NCBI RefSeq assembly: GCF_030272615.1
Contig: NW_026728917.1
Location: forward strand, 411,903-475,902
DNA: 64,000 bases
Direction of reading: 5' to 3'
Origin: Cryptomeria japonica
Lineage: Eukaryota; Streptophyta; Pinopsida; Cupressales; Cupressaceae
The notes beneath the pieces are model-generated. The model was not told the origin of the DNA, made no database searches, and worked only from the letters and a program-made list of their open reading frames with translations. This document shows, piece after piece, positions 60,657-64,000 of the stretch. Positions within the stretch are counted from its first letter, which is position 1. Each line of letters begins with the position of its first letter. The translations under genes were made by a program, and so were the position numbers.

Positions 60657-63600
60657 TGGAAGGAAGTGAAGTAGTGAAACAACTTCTTACACTAACCTTG
60701 AGAGGAGTATAATGCAAAAAATTTTACAGATCCTTATAGCAGTTACAGAAACTTAACACAAATAAACAAAATATCATGCATACCACAACTCACCAACACA
60801 ATCATTTACATGGGAAAACCCGTTCAGGAGAAAAACCCCACACTCCAAAAGTAGCTCAATAAATTATTCAACAATCAATAACAGATTACAATATACTTGC
60901 AGAGAAATCTCTTCAGAAGAGAACTACTAATCAAAGACTCAGAGGTAACACAATAGCCGTAAGACTCTTACACACAACCTCTATCTCACACACCTCATAT
61001 ATAGGAGATACAATATAAGAAAGCATCAAACGGAATTACAAAACCATGGGCTAAAACCACCCAATAAACTAGAGCAGAGGTTATCCCCATTATAGATGTG
61101 TTATGATGTGTCAAAACACACATCAACATGTGTTCCTCCATTATACATCTCATTTATGTGTCCAATGCATTTTATATTTTCTATTTCAGGAGTCCAAACT
61201 TCCGAAGGCCATAACTTGTGAACCGTGTGTCTGATTGACGAACTGTTTGAAGCATCAGAAAGCTAGAGAAATGCTCTATCACACCCCTCCAAAATGGAAA
61301 CTTTAATATTTTCAAAACTAGCTATGATCTTACAACAAATTTTTACCGACGTGCTTATCTAGCGAACTAGAAGCTTTAGGGATAATTTCGCACCATTTCA
61401 TGCTTAAACAAAAACTTACTATAAATAGTAACACATGTAAATTGAAGGTTGAGACACCATGTCCCAACATTCTCTCACTTGTCGAAGAACTTTCAAGAGC
61501 AAAGGGAGTATCAACACAATAATTTAACTACTAGGGGCCATGAGGCCCATAGACTCACAACACCATTTAAACCTCTTTATGCTCACAGTGTTAGTTAAAG
61601 AATCTAGAATATTCATCAAAGTCTCTACCTTAACCAACTTCACCTTACCATCTTCAACCATATCTCTGACAAAATGATACTAAACATCAATGTGCTTAGT
61701 CTGGGCATGAAATGCTGGGTTCTTAGTTAAATGCAGATCACACTCTGACTGTCACAGTAAAGTGTCACTATTTCTTGTTTTATTTGAATATTTTAACAAA
61801 GTCTCTTAACCCAAATGGATTCTTTACAAGCATGAGTAGCTACCATATACTCTTCTCTTGTAGTGGACAAAGAAACCACAACTTGCCGCTTACTCATCCT
61901 ATTAATTGCACCGCCAAATAAAGTAAATACATAAGCAATGGTGGATCTTCTGCTATCAATATAACCTGCCCAATCTAAATCCACATATCCATGAATATCA
62001 AGGTAAATCACATCTCCAACCAAATTACCATGATAACAAAGAGAATACTTAGAGGTACCCTTCAAATATGTAAAGACTCTTTTGACTGCATCCCAATGAA
62101 CTCTATCAGGATTAGAAATATGTTTGGAAAGAACTCCCACTTCTTGGGTAATGTTTGGTCTAGTACAAACCGTTGCATATATCAAACTTGCAATTGCACT
62201 CTGGTAAGGCACTCTACTCATTTCTTTCATCTCTGATGGAGATGTAGGACAATCTAAAATAGATAATTTCATTCAAACTGTGAAGGGAACACATAATGGT
62301 CTACAATCCTGCATGTTGAACCTCTGTAAAACTGAATTCACATACTTACTCTGCCCTAGCCATAGCTTTATGTTCACTCTATCTCTTCTAATTTACATCC
62401 CAACAATGTTTTTCGCTGCACCAAGATTATACATTTAAAATTTAGCAGCAAGCTGAGAATTCAATTCTGAAATCATACATTTTCCTTTACCAATGAATAA
62501 CATATCATCAACATATAATGCAATGTACAAGAAATGATCACCATTAGATTTATAAAAGACATAGTGATCTGATTTAGAATGCTCAGATCTTAAAATCAAC
62601 ACATTTGTATTAAATTTTTGGTGCCACATCCCAGGACTCTGTTTGAGGCCATACAATGATTTCTTCAATTTATAGACCAAATTACTTTTACCTTTCACCA
62701 CATAGTGCTCTAGTTGTGTCATATAAATACCTTCCTCTAAATCACCATGAAGGAAAGTAATTTTCACATCCATTTGCTCGACCTCTAAATTACAAGAAGT
62801 AGTAATAGAAAGCAAAAATCTAATGGATGTCATTTTTACAACAGGAGAAAATATCTCACCATAATCAATACCCTCAACCTAAGAGTAATCTTTTGTAACC
62901 AACCTTACTTTATACTTCTCAATGCTTCCATCTGAACCAATATTTTTCTTGAACACGCATTTGCAACCAACAGGCTTTCGTCCTTTAGACAATGGTACAA
63001 GATCCCATTCATCATTTTTTTTCAAAGCTTTCATTTCTTCTTCCATAGCATTCTTCCAAGATTCTGCATCATTCCTACCTAATGCCTCTTCTAAAGAAAT
63101 AGGTTCATCCACATTAGTATTCAAAACAAAAATACATCTCCAATCATTAGGTGAATACCTTTTAGTTGGTTGTCTATGTCATGTACACCTTTGAACAAGC
63201 CAAGTTGGAGGTTCTTCCTCATCTTCTAAAGATTCAGATCTAGATGAGCTCTCCTCAACTTCTTTCCTATCAAGTTGACTCAATTCAACTCTTTTAGGCA
63301 TAGAAGGGAATTGAATCATATCTTCCTGTTTAGTCTATTATGGTTGCAATGTAGCAAAAGGAGACTTAATTTCTCTAAAAATAACACTTTTACTATTAAT
63401 TACCTTTTATGCAACAAGGTCGCAAAGGTTGTATCCTTTTACACCATAACTATAACTGATGAAGATACATTTCACAACCTTCTCCTCCAACTTCGTACAC
63501 TTCTCTTTTGGCACATGAGCATATGCCTCGCAACTAAAACCTCTAAGATGTCTCAAAGAAGGCTTGTGACCTGACCATGCTTCCATAGGCATTTTATCAA

Positions 63601-64000
63601 CAAGAGTTGATGTAGTAGACCGTTAATCAAGTAGCAAGCAATGACAATTGCTTCAGCCCAAATTTTTAATTTTAGGCCAGCACAACTCAGCATACTCCTA
63701 GCCCTCTCCATCAATATCTTGTTCATTTTTTCTGCAACTCCATTCTGTTGTAGAGAATACAGATTTATAATTTTTATGGAATCTATCAAAATCATTAGAG
63801 AAAATTAACCACCATTATCAATCTTCAAACATTTAATTTTTTTTTCTAGTTTACAATTCGACCATTTCTTTAAATTATTTAAAACGATTGAAAACTTTAG
63901 ATTTACTCTTTAGTAAGTATACCCCTGTCCTACTAAAATCATCAAAAAAATAAACATAAGCAAAGAACAAAGCAAGATGCCACATTTCTCCTCTTTGTCC
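60657..64000 (-). mobile_element. Defective copia element (copy 3, cut by window end)
   Basis: Counterpart of 2818-6262; 3' LTR 60657-61469; pol remnants 61479-63969. The 5' LTR stub lies beyond the window. Confidence 0.9.

Larger units (their letters stand above)
57840..64000. repeat. Tandem array unit, copy 3 (first 6.2 kb only)
   Basis: Third copy, equal to copy 1 plus 57839, cut by the window end inside the copia element. One difference from copies 1 and 2 was seen: T at 58609 where both others have C (770 and 29685), a CpG-to-TpG transition. All coding remnants in this part are otherwise unchanged, so the array has at least 2.2 copies and probably continues. Confidence 0.95.

Noticed and set aside
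1-64000. Bacterial, organellar or viral contig
   Set aside because: Spliced genes, plant retroelements and lack of operons, rRNA or organellar genes all argue for plant nuclear DNA.

Overview
The window is nuclear DNA of a land plant. The evidence is spliced coding exons with GT/AG introns, a plant-type ankyrin/PGG membrane-protein gene, plant Ty1/copia and Ty3/gypsy remnants, a plant mobile domain (PMD) ORF, a LINE fragment and AT-rich intergenic DNA. The large repeat load and LTR style suggest a gymnosperm (conifer-like) genome. That is inference, not proof.

The dominant feature is scale: the whole window is a head-to-tail array of one unit. Copy 1 is 1-28915, copy 2 is 28916-57839 (28,924 bp), and copy 3 starts at 57840 and runs off the window after about 6.2 kb. 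No unique flank is visible, so the starting phase of the unit is arbitrary. Copies 1 and 2 differ at only five substitutions that I found, plus a TT insertion and a change in a GGA/(GA)n tract. Either this is a very recent real amplification, or it is an assembly product (collapsed or looped repeat, haplotig join, or circular template).

Layout of one unit (copy 1 coordinates). 1-2154: AT-rich DNA with an 84-bp tandem duplication. 2155-6640: a minus-strand LINE reverse transcriptase remnant split by a defective 3.4-kb copia element (2818-6262) with a 5-bp target duplication. 6660-7600: three decayed copies of the 5' end of the ankyrin gene. 7600-10350: intergenic DNA with diverged direct repeats. 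10590-13249 (minus): an apparently intact three-exon ankyrin-repeat/PGG gene of 659 codons, the only gene here that looks functional. 13974-15407: a minus-oriented gypsy LTR with its polypurine tract. 16520-18478 (plus): a PMD ORF with many stops but no frameshift, antisense to that LTR's element. 19437-22590 (plus): a truncated gypsy element (5' LTR, primer site, gag-protease). 22534-23567 (minus): a Cys/His-rich gene fragment with an in-frame stop, cut off against the gypsy element. 23745-23874: a 130-nt near-perfect inverted repeat. 24800-28915: non-coding DNA with tandem repeats, a (GA)n microsatellite and a possible LTR fragment.

There is no operon-like cooperation between genes. The biology here is repeat and transposon history plus copy-number amplification of an ankyrin/PGG (defence or stress-type) gene. 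I found no CRISPR array, rRNA or tRNA, and no evidence for a wholly new multi-gene system.
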